From: Enteractinococcus helveticum
Lineage (GTDB): Bacteria; Actinomycetota; Actinomycetes; Actinomycetales; Micrococcaceae
Assembly (NCBI RefSeq): GCF_001657475.1
Contig: NZ_LXEY01000022.1
Location: 124,001 to 188,000, forward strand
Direction: 5' to 3'
DNA length: 64,000 bases
Positions 27,001 through 35,949 of this stretch are shown piece by piece (the stretch's first letter is position 1; each line of letters opens with the position of its first letter). Made by a program: the position numbers and the translations under genes. The notes beneath the pieces are model-generated. The model did no database searches and was not told the DNA's origin. It saw nothing but the letters and a program-made list of their open reading frames with translations.

Positions 27001-27538
27001 GGGTGCGCTCCCATCGTTCAAACCGGTACTGCACCGAGGATTTGGACGTATGCCAGCCAGCCGATGGATCCTGTTGAGTCAGCGTCCATGAGGTATCAAG
27101 TTTGGGTGCATACGTATCGCCATCAACGTGAATGTTGAATAGGCTGCGTTCTACAACGGTGGCTACCTCTAATGTCTGATCATATAGGCTGCCCCCACCA
27201 ATGACCCAAATCATCGGGCCGGTCTTAAGCTCACCGGCGAGTTGTAGCCCCTGTGCCAGATCGGCGACCACGTGAACATCGCCATGGTCTAATTTGTCAT
27301 CCGAGGGATCTTCGGTGAGGGTTTTCGATACTACGATTGAGGTCCGGCCGGGCAGCGGTCGGAACGATTCTGGAAATGACGACCAGGTTTTTCGTCCCAT
27401 CACCAGGACTTCGCCCATGGTGACCTCTTTGAAATGTTTGAGATCTTCGGGCACATGCCAGGGCATATCACCGTCCAGCCCGATGACACCGTCCAGGCTT
27501 TGCGCCCAAACGAGGCCGATGTGCGTGCTAGACGGCAA
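26993..27538 (-). CDS. folA: Dihydrofolate reductase
   Basis: DHFR regenerates tetrahydrofolate with NADPH, needed directly after thymidylate synthase. The core is complete: [37 protein letters not shown] and the IGGGSLYDQ motif. The start is uncertain. No ATG or GTG lies near the family N-terminus, and TTG 27538 inside the thyA stop region gives 181 aa, a normal length. It overlaps thyA by 11 nt, so the two are translationally coupled. Confidence 0.93.
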   Translation of the reverse strand: MPSSTHIGLVWAQSLDGVIGLDGDMPWHVPEDLKHFKEVTMGEVLVMGRKTWSSFPESFRPLPGRTSIVVSKTLTEDPSDDKLDHGDVHVVADLAQGLQLAGELKTGPMIWVIGGGSLYDQTLEVATVVERSLFNIHVDGDTYAPKLDTSWTLTQQDPSAGWHTSKSSVQYRFERWERTLD

Positions 27539-28355
27539 CTGGAGCTGAGATAGTGGGGTGGTGTTGGTAGTCAATGACTTCGAAATCTTCCAATTCGTAG
27601 CTGAACAGATCTTTGGGTTTGCGACGGAATCGTAGCTGTGGGTACGGGTACGGTTTCCGAGCGAGTTGTTCACGGGCCTGATCGACGTGGTTTGTGTAGA
27701 TGTGAACATCCCCACCGGTCCACACGAATTCGCCCGGGTTGTAGCCCAATTGCTGGGCCATCATCATGGTCAGCAGTGAGTACTCTGCGATATTGAACGG
27801 CACTCCCAGGAACATGTCAGCAGAACGCTGGTAGAGCTGGCAGGAAAGTTTGCCGGGACCATCTTCTTCGGGCTGGACGTGGAACTGGAACATCGCGTGA
27901 CAAGCAGGCAATGCCATTTCATCGATCTGCCCGGGGTTCCAAGCTGAGACAATGTGACGTCGGGACCCGGGGTTCTGGGCCAGCGATTCCATGACCTGGC
28001 TGATCTGGTCAATCGATTCACCATTGGGTGCCGGCCAGGAGCGCCACTGCACACCGTAAACGGGACCTAATTCGCCGTCTTCGTCAGCCCACTCATTCCA
28101 AATGCGTACCCCGCGTTCCTGCAACCACTTCACGTTGGAATCGCCGTTGAGGAACCAGATCAGCTCTAAAGCAGCAGATTTAAAGTGCACACGCTTGGTG
28201 GTGACCAGCGGGAAATACTCCGCGAGGTTGTACCGGATCTGACGGCCAAATACCGAGTAGGTACCGGTGCCGGTGCGATCCGTTGTCAACGTGCCATTTT
28301 CAAGCACATCGGCCAGCAAATCTTCATACGGGGTGTCGATGGACTGAGCAGTCAT
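27528..28355 (-). CDS. thyA: Thymidylate synthase
   Basis: 275-aa classical ThyA that methylates dUMP to dTMP using methylene-tetrahydrofolate. The nucleophile is Cys152 in [18 protein letters not shown] near the N-terminus, [16 protein letters not shown] and the NIAEYSLLT segment are all typical. It leads the thyA-folA pair. Methylene-THF made by the sarcosine oxidases would feed this reaction, though the loci are not linked. Confidence 0.97.
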   Translation of the reverse strand: MTAQSIDTPYEDLLADVLENGTLTTDRTGTGTYSVFGRQIRYNLAEYFPLVTTKRVHFKSAALELIWFLNGDSNVKWLQERGVRIWNEWADEDGELGPVYGVQWRSWPAPNGESIDQISQVMESLAQNPGSRRHIVSAWNPGQIDEMALPACHAMFQFHVQPEEDGPGKLSCQLYQRSADMFLGVPFNIAEYSLLTMMMAQQLGYNPGEFVWTGGDVHIYTNHVDQAREQLARKPYPYPQLRFRRKPKDLFSYELEDFEVIDYQHHPTISAPVAV

Positions 28356-28369
28356 ATTCCTGTTTCGGG

Positions 28370-28735
28370 TTATCGTTTAGCGGCTGGATTGGTGACAAGA
28401 TGCAGGTATTCGGGATACCGGCGCAAATAGTCCACAATATAAGAACACTGCGTCGTGAACTTTTGTTCCTGTTTTTCAAACTGATCGAGCAGCAGGGTGG
28501 TCAACGCACGGGCATAGCCTTGGCGACCGTATTCTTCTGCCACAATGGTGTGTTGCAAAACGTAGACTTCAGGGTCTTCGTCAGCCATGCGATAGCCGAT
28601 AAAACCGATGAACGTTGTGTCTCCCGTGTACGGGCTTTCATGGTGTAATTCAAAACGGTCTTTGGCAGGAGCGTGCACTAACCGCAGGTTCTGATGAACG
28701 ATTTTTTCTGGCTGCGTGCCCGGCAATTTTGTCAT
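28370..28735 (-). CDS. YjdJ-type small GNAT acetyltransferase
   Basis: About 121 aa from ATG 28735 (a GTG two codons earlier is also open). It fits the compact GNAT subfamily of YjdJ-like proteins: [23 protein letters not shown] is the acetyl-CoA loop region and the C-terminus [14 protein letters not shown] is the conserved end. Substrate unknown. It lies 14 nt upstream of thyA and may be cotranscribed with it. Confidence 0.8.
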   Translation of the reverse strand: MTKLPGTQPEKIVHQNLRLVHAPAKDRFELHHESPYTGDTTFIGFIGYRMADEDPEVYVLQHTIVAEEYGRQGYARALTTLLLDQFEKQEQKFTTQCSYIVDYLRRYPEYLHLVTNPAAKR

Positions 28736-28809
28736 AGCCACAGCCTACCAAGGCTGCCTGATCGCGCCTATGGTTCCTCCACAAGATCGCAGCGCTGCGG
28801 ATCGACAGG

Positions 28810-29820
28810 TTATTTCACCAGTGGCTCGTAGCGTTCAACCGACACGATCTGCCCTGCACGATGCTTTGCCCGGTGGACTACCAATATGGAGCCTGGCGCC
28901 AGCTTAAATTGTTTTTTACTGGTGACCGACTTCGGGTTTATCAGTGCCCGTTCTTCCCGGATCCAGGCTTTGATCTCTTTGAGAATCTGTTTTACTACCC
29001 CAGGCTGAGAGCACACCATGATGGGCTCGGGACGTTTGAATTCTTGGCGGAGTCGTCGTGCCAAGAATCTGTTTGGAGCCTCGACGGTTTTATTAAGCCA
29101 CTTCTTGGTTCGCACTGCTCCACCGTATTTCTTGACATACGGAGCAATGGTTTCCAACGAGCGCGTGTATTTGGAGGTGACGACGCGTGTGGGCTTCCAC
29201 GCTCGCAGTAAACGGGCGACGGCTTTAGCCTGTTGATATCCAGAATCGGCCAGCGGACGGTCAATTTCGTCTCGAGTCCAGGACTCTGCCGGGGTAGCTT
29301 TGGCTTGACGCAGGACCACGAACGGCACGGTTGCCAGTTGGTGAGCCTCGAACGCGGCCTCTAACACGTCGAGAGGTTTCTGATCGAGCTGCTTGGAGAG
29401 CATCTGCCGGGCTCGTTGCACATTCACCCAGCGAACGTCATCGAGTTCTTTATTATCGGGACGGGCCTTTTGGTCGATCACCCGGGCTGCCCAATACCAA
29501 ACCTCTTTGCGCTTATTGCCCTGAGGGGTTTTATATCGGATGATTCCTAAGGGAATCCCAAGTGGCAGATCAAGCCCGACTTCTTCTTTAGTTTCCCGCC
29601 ATGCTGTTTCTGGCAGGGTCTCATTGGCTCCGAGTCGGCCTTTGGGCCAGGACCAGTCATCAAATTCCGGCCGATGGATCAGCAAGACCTGAAGTGTTCC
29701 AGACTTAATGCGCCATGGAATCGTGCCGGCAGCCAGGATTTTTGCGTTGGTTCCTTGTTCAGCTGTGATCGCGGTAGCACGGATAGTGGTGAGCTTACCG
29801 AGGCGTTTTGCAGCGCGCAT
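28810..29820 (-). CDS. MutT1-like Nudix hydrolase fused to a degenerate histidine phosphatase domain
   Basis: 336 aa with two domains, as in mycobacterial MutT1, which sanitises 8-oxo-dGTP and diadenosine polyphosphates. The Nudix box at residues 61-83 is intact (G-x5-E-x7-RE-x2-EE-x-G). The C-terminal histidine-phosphatase domain (about 165-330) has RQA at 171-173 where RHG/RHA is expected: the phosphate-accepting histidine is a glutamine (codon CAA). A second glutamine, Gln272 in CSQPG, stands where classical phosphatases have the second histidine; from memory, mycobacterial MutT1 already has Gln there. The Nudix half should be active; the phosphatase half probably is not. It is 11 nt upstream... 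reading order puts it directly behind mshD. Confidence 0.85.
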   Translation of the reverse strand: MRAAKRLGKLTTIRATAITAEQGTNAKILAAGTIPWRIKSGTLQVLLIHRPEFDDWSWPKGRLGANETLPETAWRETKEEVGLDLPLGIPLGIIRYKTPQGNKRKEVWYWAARVIDQKARPDNKELDDVRWVNVQRARQMLSKQLDQKPLDVLEAAFEAHQLATVPFVVLRQAKATPAESWTRDEIDRPLADSGYQQAKAVARLLRAWKPTRVVTSKYTRSLETIAPYVKKYGGAVRTKKWLNKTVEAPNRFLARRLRQEFKRPEPIMVCSQPGVVKQILKEIKAWIREERALINPKSVTSKKQFKLAPGSILVVHRAKHRAGQIVSVERYEPLVK

Positions 29821-29831
29821 GAAGTGTGAGC

Positions 29832-30740
29832 CTAGCTGTTGGAAGAGAACATGACGTCGGTGTTTTCCACACCGAAACCCAATGACGTGTAGAGGTTGAC
29901 CGCTGGGCGGTTTTCATCATCAACATACAACACAATCTTCTCCAAGCCAGAACCGGCCAAGTGGTTCATGCCATGCAGGGTCAGGGCTTTGCCCAGACCG
30001 GAGCCTTGCGTATCCGGATGCACGCCGACGGCATAGACCTCTCCGGAGGCCGACCCCACAGGAGTTTTGGTCCAGTGAAAACCCGCCGGAGTGCCCTGAG
30101 CATCCTCGACGATGAAAAAGCCTTCCGGATCGAACCAAGATTCAGCTTTGCGTGCCTCTAGATCATCTTGGGTCAGCTGGCCCTGTTCGGGATGATCCGC
30201 AAAAGCAGTGGCGTTGAGGGCTAACCAGGCGGCATCGTCGTCACCGGGTACAAATGTGCGGATGGAGTACCCCTGCGGGATCGTCACATCCCCAAAAGAT
30301 TCCCGATCAATTTCTAGGGCCATCCGATATAGGACCCGGACCGGCTCCAGCCCAGCCTTGATTGCCAAGCGGCGTGCTGCCGGATGATCGCCGTGGCTCC
30401 AGGCGGTAATGGCCTGTTGTTCTGCGGCGTGCTGGGCGAGCACCTGTGTGGTCGCATCGACTAATTGCCGCCCGAGTCCATTGCCGCGCTCATCTGGTGT
30501 GACCAGCAGCTCAACTACCACGGGCTGTTCGGCGTCTTCGGGAATAACGATTGCTGCACCACCGGTCAGATCGGGGCTGCCGGTGGTGATCAACCATGCC
30601 CGGCCGGCGCGCAGCTCGACCCAGGTCTGATCGCCAAAGGGCTCATTGTGGTCGGCCGCGACCCCAAGATCGGCAAGTTTTCGGAGTTCAGCGAGGTGAT
30701 TCGACGTTTCTGCAGGAGCGTGCACGCGCAATTGAGTCAT
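29832..30740 (-). CDS. mshD: Mycothiol synthase
   Basis: MshD, 302 aa, acetylates Cys-GlcN-Ins with acetyl-CoA in the last step of mycothiol synthesis. Two tandem GNAT domains are visible: the N-terminal one with ELLVTPDERGNGLGRQLV and the C-terminal, catalytically important one with VYAVGVHPDTQGSGLGKAL, followed by VLYVDDENRPAVNLYTSLGF. Mycothiol is restricted to Actinobacteria, so the gene supports the taxonomic call. It lies just upstream of the MutT1-like gene on the same strand (11 nt apart), and both protect against oxidative damage. Confidence 0.95.
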   Translation of the reverse strand: MTQLRVHAPAETSNHLAELRKLADLGVAADHNEPFGDQTWVELRAGRAWLITTGSPDLTGGAAIVIPEDAEQPVVVELLVTPDERGNGLGRQLVDATTQVLAQHAAEQQAITAWSHGDHPAARRLAIKAGLEPVRVLYRMALEIDRESFGDVTIPQGYSIRTFVPGDDDAAWLALNATAFADHPEQGQLTQDDLEARKAESWFDPEGFFIVEDAQGTPAGFHWTKTPVGSASGEVYAVGVHPDTQGSGLGKALTLHGMNHLAGSGLEKIVLYVDDENRPAVNLYTSLGFGVENTDVMFSSNS

Positions 30741-30826
30741 GCCACCACAATAACGGGTACCGCGATTTTTCGGGCACGGTTGTCGTTAAGCCCAGCTCAA
30801 AGCTGGTGCCATGACATGATAGAGGG

Positions 30827-31654
30827 GTGCGTAGGACTATTTCAGCTTTGACCACGGTCGCCGCCGCTGCGGTGCTGGCTGTGGTGACGGTATTTGTACC
30901 CAATTTGCCACAGTGGGTCAGCCCCGTGGTCTTATCGGTGCTGGTCATCGGCTTTTCGATAGCCTGGCCGGTTACGGTCAGCCCCACCCCACGCTGGGGC
31001 ATCAGCGCGGTCCTAGCGGTGACCGGGTTGGCCTCGGTCTGGGTGGTCTCCTTGCTGCCTGCGCAGGTCAAATTTTCGCCACTGGCTACGGAATTATGGC
31101 TGGCACCAGTCGGGGGAGCTGCCGCATTGGGCGTGCTGCTGATCTTTGGAGTACAAACCTTTTCCCCGCCCGGTGGGCTGCAGCGGTTCTTAGCCACCGC
31201 CATGCTGAGTGTGGGTGCTGTCATTGCGGCCACCACCGCCGGTTGGGCCATGCTGCTGCGGCAGAAATTCGAAGTAGCTCAAGGCACGCTGGTCATCGAG
31301 CGCATCACCGGATTGACCTGGTTGATGCTGACCATACTGGTTGCCCTGGCCGTGGCAGCGCTGGCCACCTTATTGCCGACCCGACGCCGCAACCGCATGA
31401 TCGCCGTCGTGGTTGGTGCAACACTGGTGGCCATCATCATGCAGGTCATACGTCCCGGGGTGTTATCCGTACCGGCGGTCATCGGCGCGGCAATTGCTGC
31501 ATTGATCATCGCGCTGGCAGATAGTCTTTCCGAATCCAAAGAGGCCCTGCCGGAGTCGCTGCAACACCCGCTGACGGCGGTCGCACTGGGCACGGGCACA
31601 ACGATTGTCACCGGGATGGTTGGGTACTTCGTCATCAACGTTTTACCCTGGTAA
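30827..31654 (+). CDS. Multi-pass membrane protein of unknown function
   Basis: 275 aa from a GTG start, with about eight hydrophobic helices (first at residues 9-25, last at 255-272). An internal TRRRNR loop marks the cytoplasmic side. Proteins of this kind stand divergent from mshD in other Micrococcales, as I recall; they have been annotated as permeases without evidence. I recognise no motif. Confidence 0.65.
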   Translation: MRRTISALTTVAAAAVLAVVTVFVPNLPQWVSPVVLSVLVIGFSIAWPVTVSPTPRWGISAVLAVTGLASVWVVSLLPAQVKFSPLATELWLAPVGGAAALGVLLIFGVQTFSPPGGLQRFLATAMLSVGAVIAATTAGWAMLLRQKFEVAQGTLVIERITGLTWLMLTILVALAVAALATLLPTRRRNRMIAVVVGATLVAIIMQVIRPGVLSVPAVIGAAIAALIIALADSLSESKEALPESLQHPLTAVALGTGTTIVTGMVGYFVINVLPW

Positions 31655-31707
31655 TAATTGACGACACCAAGTCGTATCGAATCGAGATTGTGAGTAAACT
31701 AAGGGCC

Positions 31708-31821
31708 ATGTCTGTTGTAGCTTTAGAAATCTTCTTCACCGTCCTCGTCGGCCTGGCTGGCGTAGGTATGGCATTATTCGCACTGCTGGTTATTCGCGGC
31801 CTCTACAGAGGTCAGCGCTAA
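31708..31821 (+). CDS. 37-residue single-helix membrane protein
   Basis: An ATG at 31708 opens a 37-codon frame ending TAA at 31819-31821: MSVVALEIFFTVLVGLAGV, a second hydrophobic half MALFALLVIRG and a basic end LYRGQR. AAGGG stands four bases before the ATG. One transmembrane helix with a short cytoplasmic positive tail. It ends 8 nt before the nitrobindin-like gene, so it looks like the first gene of that small operon. Function unknown. Confidence 0.65.
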   Translation: MSVVALEIFFTVLVGLAGVGMALFALLVIRGLYRGQR

Positions 31822-31829
31822 AACCCGAC

Positions 31830-32492
31830 GTGGCTATCGAACTACCCTACGATCTGCTCCCAGAGCTGTCGCCGCTATCCTGGTTGATCGGCTCCTGGGA
31901 AGGCCAAGGCCGTCTTGGCGCCGGCGAAGAGGACTCGCAGATCTTCTACCAGCGCATCGATTTTGGCGAAACCGGCCTGCCCTTTTTGCAGTATCGCGCC
32001 GAAACCTGGCTGTCTGAAGAAGACGGTACCCTGATTCGCCCGCTCACCTTCGAATCCGGATACTGGGCCATTGACCGGCAGCGGCATTCCGCCGACGTCG
32101 GGCCCGGCATGAAACCTGCAGACCCGGTTCCGGCCTACCGCTCAGCTGAAGACGTCGAACGGTTACGGAAAAACGAAACCGATTTTCCCATCACCGCCAC
32201 GATTACCCACCCCGGCTCAATGTCTGAGCTGTACTACGGGATCGTTCGCGGACCCCAGATCCAACTCAACGCCGACGCGGTCCTCCAGGGCACCCTGGCC
32301 GGCACCTACCATTCGGCCAACCGCATTTACGGCCTGGTCAACGGTCAAATGTTCTGGCGCTGGGACGTCGTGGAAACCGATGGCGAAGAACCCAAACCGC
32401 ACGCCTCGGGCATCCTAGACAAAATGCCATCCGAAAACGATGGTCGTCTGCCACCCGGGAAACCGCACCTGCCCGGCAAACACGAAGCGTAG
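31830..32492 (+). CDS. FABP/nitrobindin-like heme-binding domain protein
   Basis: 220 aa from a GTG start. The fold is the THAP4/nitrobindin beta-barrel, annotated in Actinobacteria as FABP-family protein; relatives bind heme and isomerise peroxynitrite. The N-terminal strand LSWLIGSWEGQG and the later ITHPGSMSELYYGIVRGPQI fit. The proximal heme histidine is expected near the C-terminus in KPHASGIL. The classical GxWxGxGxGxYP start motif is only partly kept (GSWEGQGRLGAG), so heme binding is plausible but not certain. It lies just upstream of ygfZ. Confidence 0.82.
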   Translation: MAIELPYDLLPELSPLSWLIGSWEGQGRLGAGEEDSQIFYQRIDFGETGLPFLQYRAETWLSEEDGTLIRPLTFESGYWAIDRQRHSADVGPGMKPADPVPAYRSAEDVERLRKNETDFPITATITHPGSMSELYYGIVRGPQIQLNADAVLQGTLAGTYHSANRIYGLVNGQMFWRWDVVETDGEEPKPHASGILDKMPSENDGRLPPGKPHLPGKHEA

Positions 32493-32501
32493 AGTGTGTA
32501 C

Positions 32502-33698
32502 ATGCTTGACGTCACTCATATCGAATACACCCCGACAACCTCACCGCTGCTGGCCGGTGAACATGCCATTCACGGCGCGGTCGCAGCCGATTCGATAGAC
32601 GCCTGGGTCGCCGGCCACTACGGCCAACCGAGCCAGGAACAGCGCGCGCTGGCCAATGGCCAGGCCGTCGTTGACCTCTCGCACTACGGCATTGTTACCA
32701 TCACCGGGTCCGACCGCCTGAACTTGCTGCACACGCTGACCACTCAAAACTTCCAGGGCATGGTCGCCCCGATCGACACCGAAGCCCTGTTCTTGGATCT
32801 GCGCGGCCGCATTGAGATCGCCGTCAAAGTCCATGACGACGGCGAAACCACGTACCTGATTACCGAACCGACCATGAACGCTACCCTGGTCGACTGGCTG
32901 ACCCGCATGCAGTTTGCCGCCCGCGTTGAGATCGCCGATCGCACCGGAGAACTGGCACTACTTGGCGCAACCGATGAGATCCCCGGCCTGCAAGGCCCCG
33001 TGTGGATCGACCCTTGGCCCGGCATTGTTCCCGGTGGTTACGCTTACACCCCTGATCCGGCTGATCACCCCGCCGTACACGAAGACTACGCCTGGCGGCT
33101 CTACATTATTGAAGCCAGTGCCCTGGTGGAAACTGTCACCAACCTGCCAGAGGGTTTCCGGATTGCCGGCACGATGGCCTCCGAAGCTTTACGCATCGCA
33201 GCGGGACGTCCACGACAACTCGTCGATACCGATGATCGTTCCATCCCACACGAACTCGACTGGCTGCGCACCGCAGTCCACCTCGAGAAGGGATGCTATA
33301 AGGGCCAAGAAACCGTGGCACGCGTTCACAACCTGGGTCATCCACCCCGGCGCCTCGTTGGGCTGCTGATCGACGGGTCCGTCCACGGCCTACCCGAAGC
33401 CGGCGCCGATATTATCCTGCGCCCCGAAACCGAAGACCCCGAAGCCATGGCCGCTGCCCGCTCCATCGGGACCCTGAAATCCGTGGCCATGCATCACGAA
33501 ATGGGCGCGGTCGGCACCGCGATCATCCGTCGCAATACCGATCCTGAAGCGCAACTGATTATCCGCGAAACCCCGCCCGAAGGCGCCGAAGATGCCGCAC
33601 CAAACTTCACGGCAGCCTCCCAGGAGATCCTCACCTCACCGGCAGCGGGCAAAGTCGTCGGGCGCGTTCAAGGACTCAAAGACCTCCGACGTCGCTAA
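32502..33698 (+). CDS. ygfZ: YgfZ-type folate-binding Fe-S cluster protein
   Basis: About 398 aa from ATG 32502 (GTG 32496 also possible). YgfZ has a GcvT-like fold, binds tetrahydrofolate and supports assembly or repair of certain iron-sulfur enzymes. The diagnostic motif K-G-C-Y-x-G-Q-E is present in LEKGCYKGQETVARVHNLG, with the redox-active cysteine. The N-terminal GIVTITGSDRLNLLHTLTTQN is also typical. It ends overlapping by 4 nt the convergent acetyltransferase gene. Confidence 0.92.
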   Translation: MLDVTHIEYTPTTSPLLAGEHAIHGAVAADSIDAWVAGHYGQPSQEQRALANGQAVVDLSHYGIVTITGSDRLNLLHTLTTQNFQGMVAPIDTEALFLDLRGRIEIAVKVHDDGETTYLITEPTMNATLVDWLTRMQFAARVEIADRTGELALLGATDEIPGLQGPVWIDPWPGIVPGGYAYTPDPADHPAVHEDYAWRLYIIEASALVETVTNLPEGFRIAGTMASEALRIAAGRPRQLVDTDDRSIPHELDWLRTAVHLEKGCYKGQETVARVHNLGHPPRRLVGLLIDGSVHGLPEAGADIILRPETEDPEAMAAARSIGTLKSVAMHHEMGAVGTAIIRRNTDPEAQLIIRETPPEGAEDAAPNFTAASQEILTSPAAGKVVGRVQGLKDLRRR

Positions 33699-34591
33699 GC
33701 AAACGTTACGCTGGTTCGGTATCCCGAGAGGATGAATCCGACGTCGTTGGCCATCTTTTCTCCAATCTCATCACCTACGGGAGTGACCCACTGGGGGATG
33801 AGGCCATCAAACATGCACTCTTCGGCGACTCGGGCCAGCATAAACGTCCCGTAGCCTTTTGTGCGTTGGGCTGCCGCGACCAGCACGGCTAATTGGCCCA
33901 CCGTATCGGAAAACACGTCATAGCCAGCACCAGCAATCGGTTCGGAGTGCTCTCCAAACGCAGAGATCGTAAAATAGTGATCCAGCGCATCCAATGGCTT
34001 TGCCACGATATCGTCTGGTGGACAGGCCGCTTCTAGGCGTCGAATGTCCTTGCTATGTGAGGTGACATTGAGCTGAGCATCCTCGTAGTACGGGATGTCT
34101 TCGGCGTAGTAGAGCACCTCTTCACCTAGCGAGCGTGCGCCAGCTTCGTAGCCTAGCTGCAGCATGGTGGACTCTAGGGCGAGTACGTCGTCATCAATAT
34201 TGCGGGCCGCATCAAGGAACCAGGTGGGAGCGTACAGCAGCGAAATATTGAACAGCTGGATAAACGTGGCGGTGTTTGGATCCCAGTCTGTCAGGTCGTG
34301 TTCTGCAGCGATTTCGAACCGTTGGATTGCCGAAGCGTCATCATTGGCACGATGCAGGGCATGGGCCTCAATGTCCAGCGAGCGTGCCCAGGCCGCTAAG
34401 ACAAGATTTTGATTAGCATTCGATAACCCAGGCGAATTGAGGTAGTGATTCGACAAGGGGTGCCTCCAGGAGAAATGGCAACGTAGTTCCTCGCATTGTC
34501 TGCGAGCGTCATCACCCCAGCATAACGGGATGTTGTTTCGCATCACAGCGTTGCTGGTCGCTTCCGGATTCCACCGGCCGCGTACGCGCAC
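33695..34591 (-). CDS. GNAT-like acetyltransferase with a long N-terminal region
   Basis: Up to 298 aa. The last 90 residues look like a FR47/GNAT domain: GYDVFSDTVGQLAVLVAAAQRTKGYGTFMLARV is the cofactor-binding segment, and VGDEIGEKMANDVGFILSG replaces the usual N-x2-S...LGF end. The first 200 residues resemble no domain I can name. The start is uncertain: GTG 34591 is the longest and ATG 34543 is possible; neither has a clear ribosome-binding site. Confidence 0.6.
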   Translation of the reverse strand: MRVRGRWNPEATSNAVMRNNIPLCWGDDARRQCEELRCHFSWRHPLSNHYLNSPGLSNANQNLVLAAWARSLDIEAHALHRANDDASAIQRFEIAAEHDLTDWDPNTATFIQLFNISLLYAPTWFLDAARNIDDDVLALESTMLQLGYEAGARSLGEEVLYYAEDIPYYEDAQLNVTSHSKDIRRLEAACPPDDIVAKPLDALDHYFTISAFGEHSEPIAGAGYDVFSDTVGQLAVLVAAAQRTKGYGTFMLARVAEECMFDGLIPQWVTPVGDEIGEKMANDVGFILSGYRTSVTFA

Positions 34592-34626
34592 CGAACGTCC
34601 ATCAGATGAAACAATCGTGAAAAGTG

Positions 34627-34655
34627 TTGACCGTCACACCGGCGTGGTTTAGTGT
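34627..34655 (+). promoter_or_regulatory. Candidate promoter of the YkvI-family gene
   Basis: TTGACC (34627-34632) and TAGTGT (34650-34655) with a 17-bp spacer. The -35 is good, the -10 weak. Confidence 0.35.
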
Positions 34656-34729
34656 TCTTGCTTAGTGATATATCTCATAAAGCGTCCTTGATATATCAGA
34701 AATTGACGACACGGAGCACATACTTTCTC

Positions 34730-35899
34730 ATGAACACCATCACGCGACGAAAGAAAACACACCTGTTTTCCACGGAACGATCAAGCACCATGCGTGTGTT
34801 GACCTATGCGGGTGCCATCATGGCATTCCTTATTGGTTCAGGATTCGCAACTGGTCAAGAAATCATGCAGTATTTTGCCTCATATGGCTTCTGGGGCGTG
34901 TTCGGCACTGGGCTCCTCGTGCTGGCACTCATCAGCTTTGTTTCCATCCAGTTTCTGACGGTTGGTCAACGCGAGCAATTCAACAAGCCGTCACAAATTT
35001 TTGAGTATTATGCTGGCAAGTACGTCGGGAAGTTCTTTGACTATTTCTCCATCCTGTTTGTATTCCTGTCCTTCACCGTGATGGTGGCCGGCGCCGGCGC
35101 CGTCTTCGATGAGCACTACAATCTACCAACCTGGGTCGGTGGCTTTGGACTGACTGTTCTGGTGGCACTGACGGTATTATTTGGCCTGAACTCCCTGGTT
35201 GATGTGATCGGAAAGATTGGCCCGCTGATTGTCATCATCGCTATTGGCTTGGGCATTGTGGGCATCATCAATGCAGAGACCGGGATCCTGGCCGGTAACG
35301 ACCTGGTGACAGATCTTGAAATCCAACAGGCCTCAAATCACTGGATCACCGCGGGCCTGAGCTACGTTGGGTTCTGCATGCTGTGGTTGGCGGCATTTCT
35401 GACTGCGCTGGGTAAAACCGTGCCAACCCAGCGCGAAGCGCGCGCTGGTGGATTGACTGGCGGTGTCGTCTTTTCCCTGTCGTGCATCATTGTTGGCCTG
35501 GGTCTGTTGGCAAATATTGAACGTGTTGCCGGAATGCAGATCCCGATGCTGGTGCTAGCAAATGACATCGCACCATTTGTCGCGTCTTTGATTTCTTTGA
35601 TGATTCTTGCTGGGATTTACACCACGGCCATTCCACTGCTGTGGACCGTGTCGTCACGCTTCTTCCCTGACGGGACCATGAAGTACAAATACCTCACGAT
35701 TTTCCTTGCGTTGCTGGGCACGGTCATCGGATTGTGGCTGCCATTTGATGAGATGGTCAACATCGTTTATGTGCTCAACGGTTATGTGGGCGCCATCCTG
35801 CTTGCGATCATGGTTGTCGCGACGATCTGGAAATGGGTCGCACGCCGCCGCACGATCGCAGACGAAACTCCTGCAGATCTGAACCCGATACAACGCTAG
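34730..35899 (+). CDS. YkvI-family membrane transporter (APC superfamily)
   Basis: About 389 aa from ATG 34730; ATG 34790 (MRVLTYAGAIMAFLIGSG) is the alternative. Ten or more transmembrane helices. The N-terminal helix GAIMAFLIGSGFATGQEIMQYF is the conserved first-helix signature of YkvI/LIVCS-like proteins, with a break in the helix at GSGFATGQE typical of LeuT-fold carriers. The substrate is unknown; relatives are thought to move amino acids or similar compounds. It stands convergent with the ectoine importer, from which it is separated by a shared terminator. Confidence 0.83.
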   Translation: MNTITRRKKTHLFSTERSSTMRVLTYAGAIMAFLIGSGFATGQEIMQYFASYGFWGVFGTGLLVLALISFVSIQFLTVGQREQFNKPSQIFEYYAGKYVGKFFDYFSILFVFLSFTVMVAGAGAVFDEHYNLPTWVGGFGLTVLVALTVLFGLNSLVDVIGKIGPLIVIIAIGLGIVGIINAETGILAGNDLVTDLEIQQASNHWITAGLSYVGFCMLWLAAFLTALGKTVPTQREARAGGLTGGVVFSLSCIIVGLGLLANIERVAGMQIPMLVLANDIAPFVASLISLMILAGIYTTAIPLLWTVSSRFFPDGTMKYKYLTIFLALLGTVIGLWLPFDEMVNIVYVLNGYVGAILLAIMVVATIWKWVARRRTIADETPADLNPIQR

Positions 35900-35910
35900 C
35901 CGACAGACAA

Positions 35911-35949
35911 AGTGTTGCGGGGTGCAGATGCTAGGCATCCCGCAACACT
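35911..35949. terminator. Bidirectional terminator between YkvI gene and ehuA
   Basis: 15-bp arms (35911-35925, AGTGTTGCGGGGTGC, with 35935-35949) differ at one position. The ehuA stop codon lies in the loop, so the stem overlaps the end of ehuA. Confidence 0.75.
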
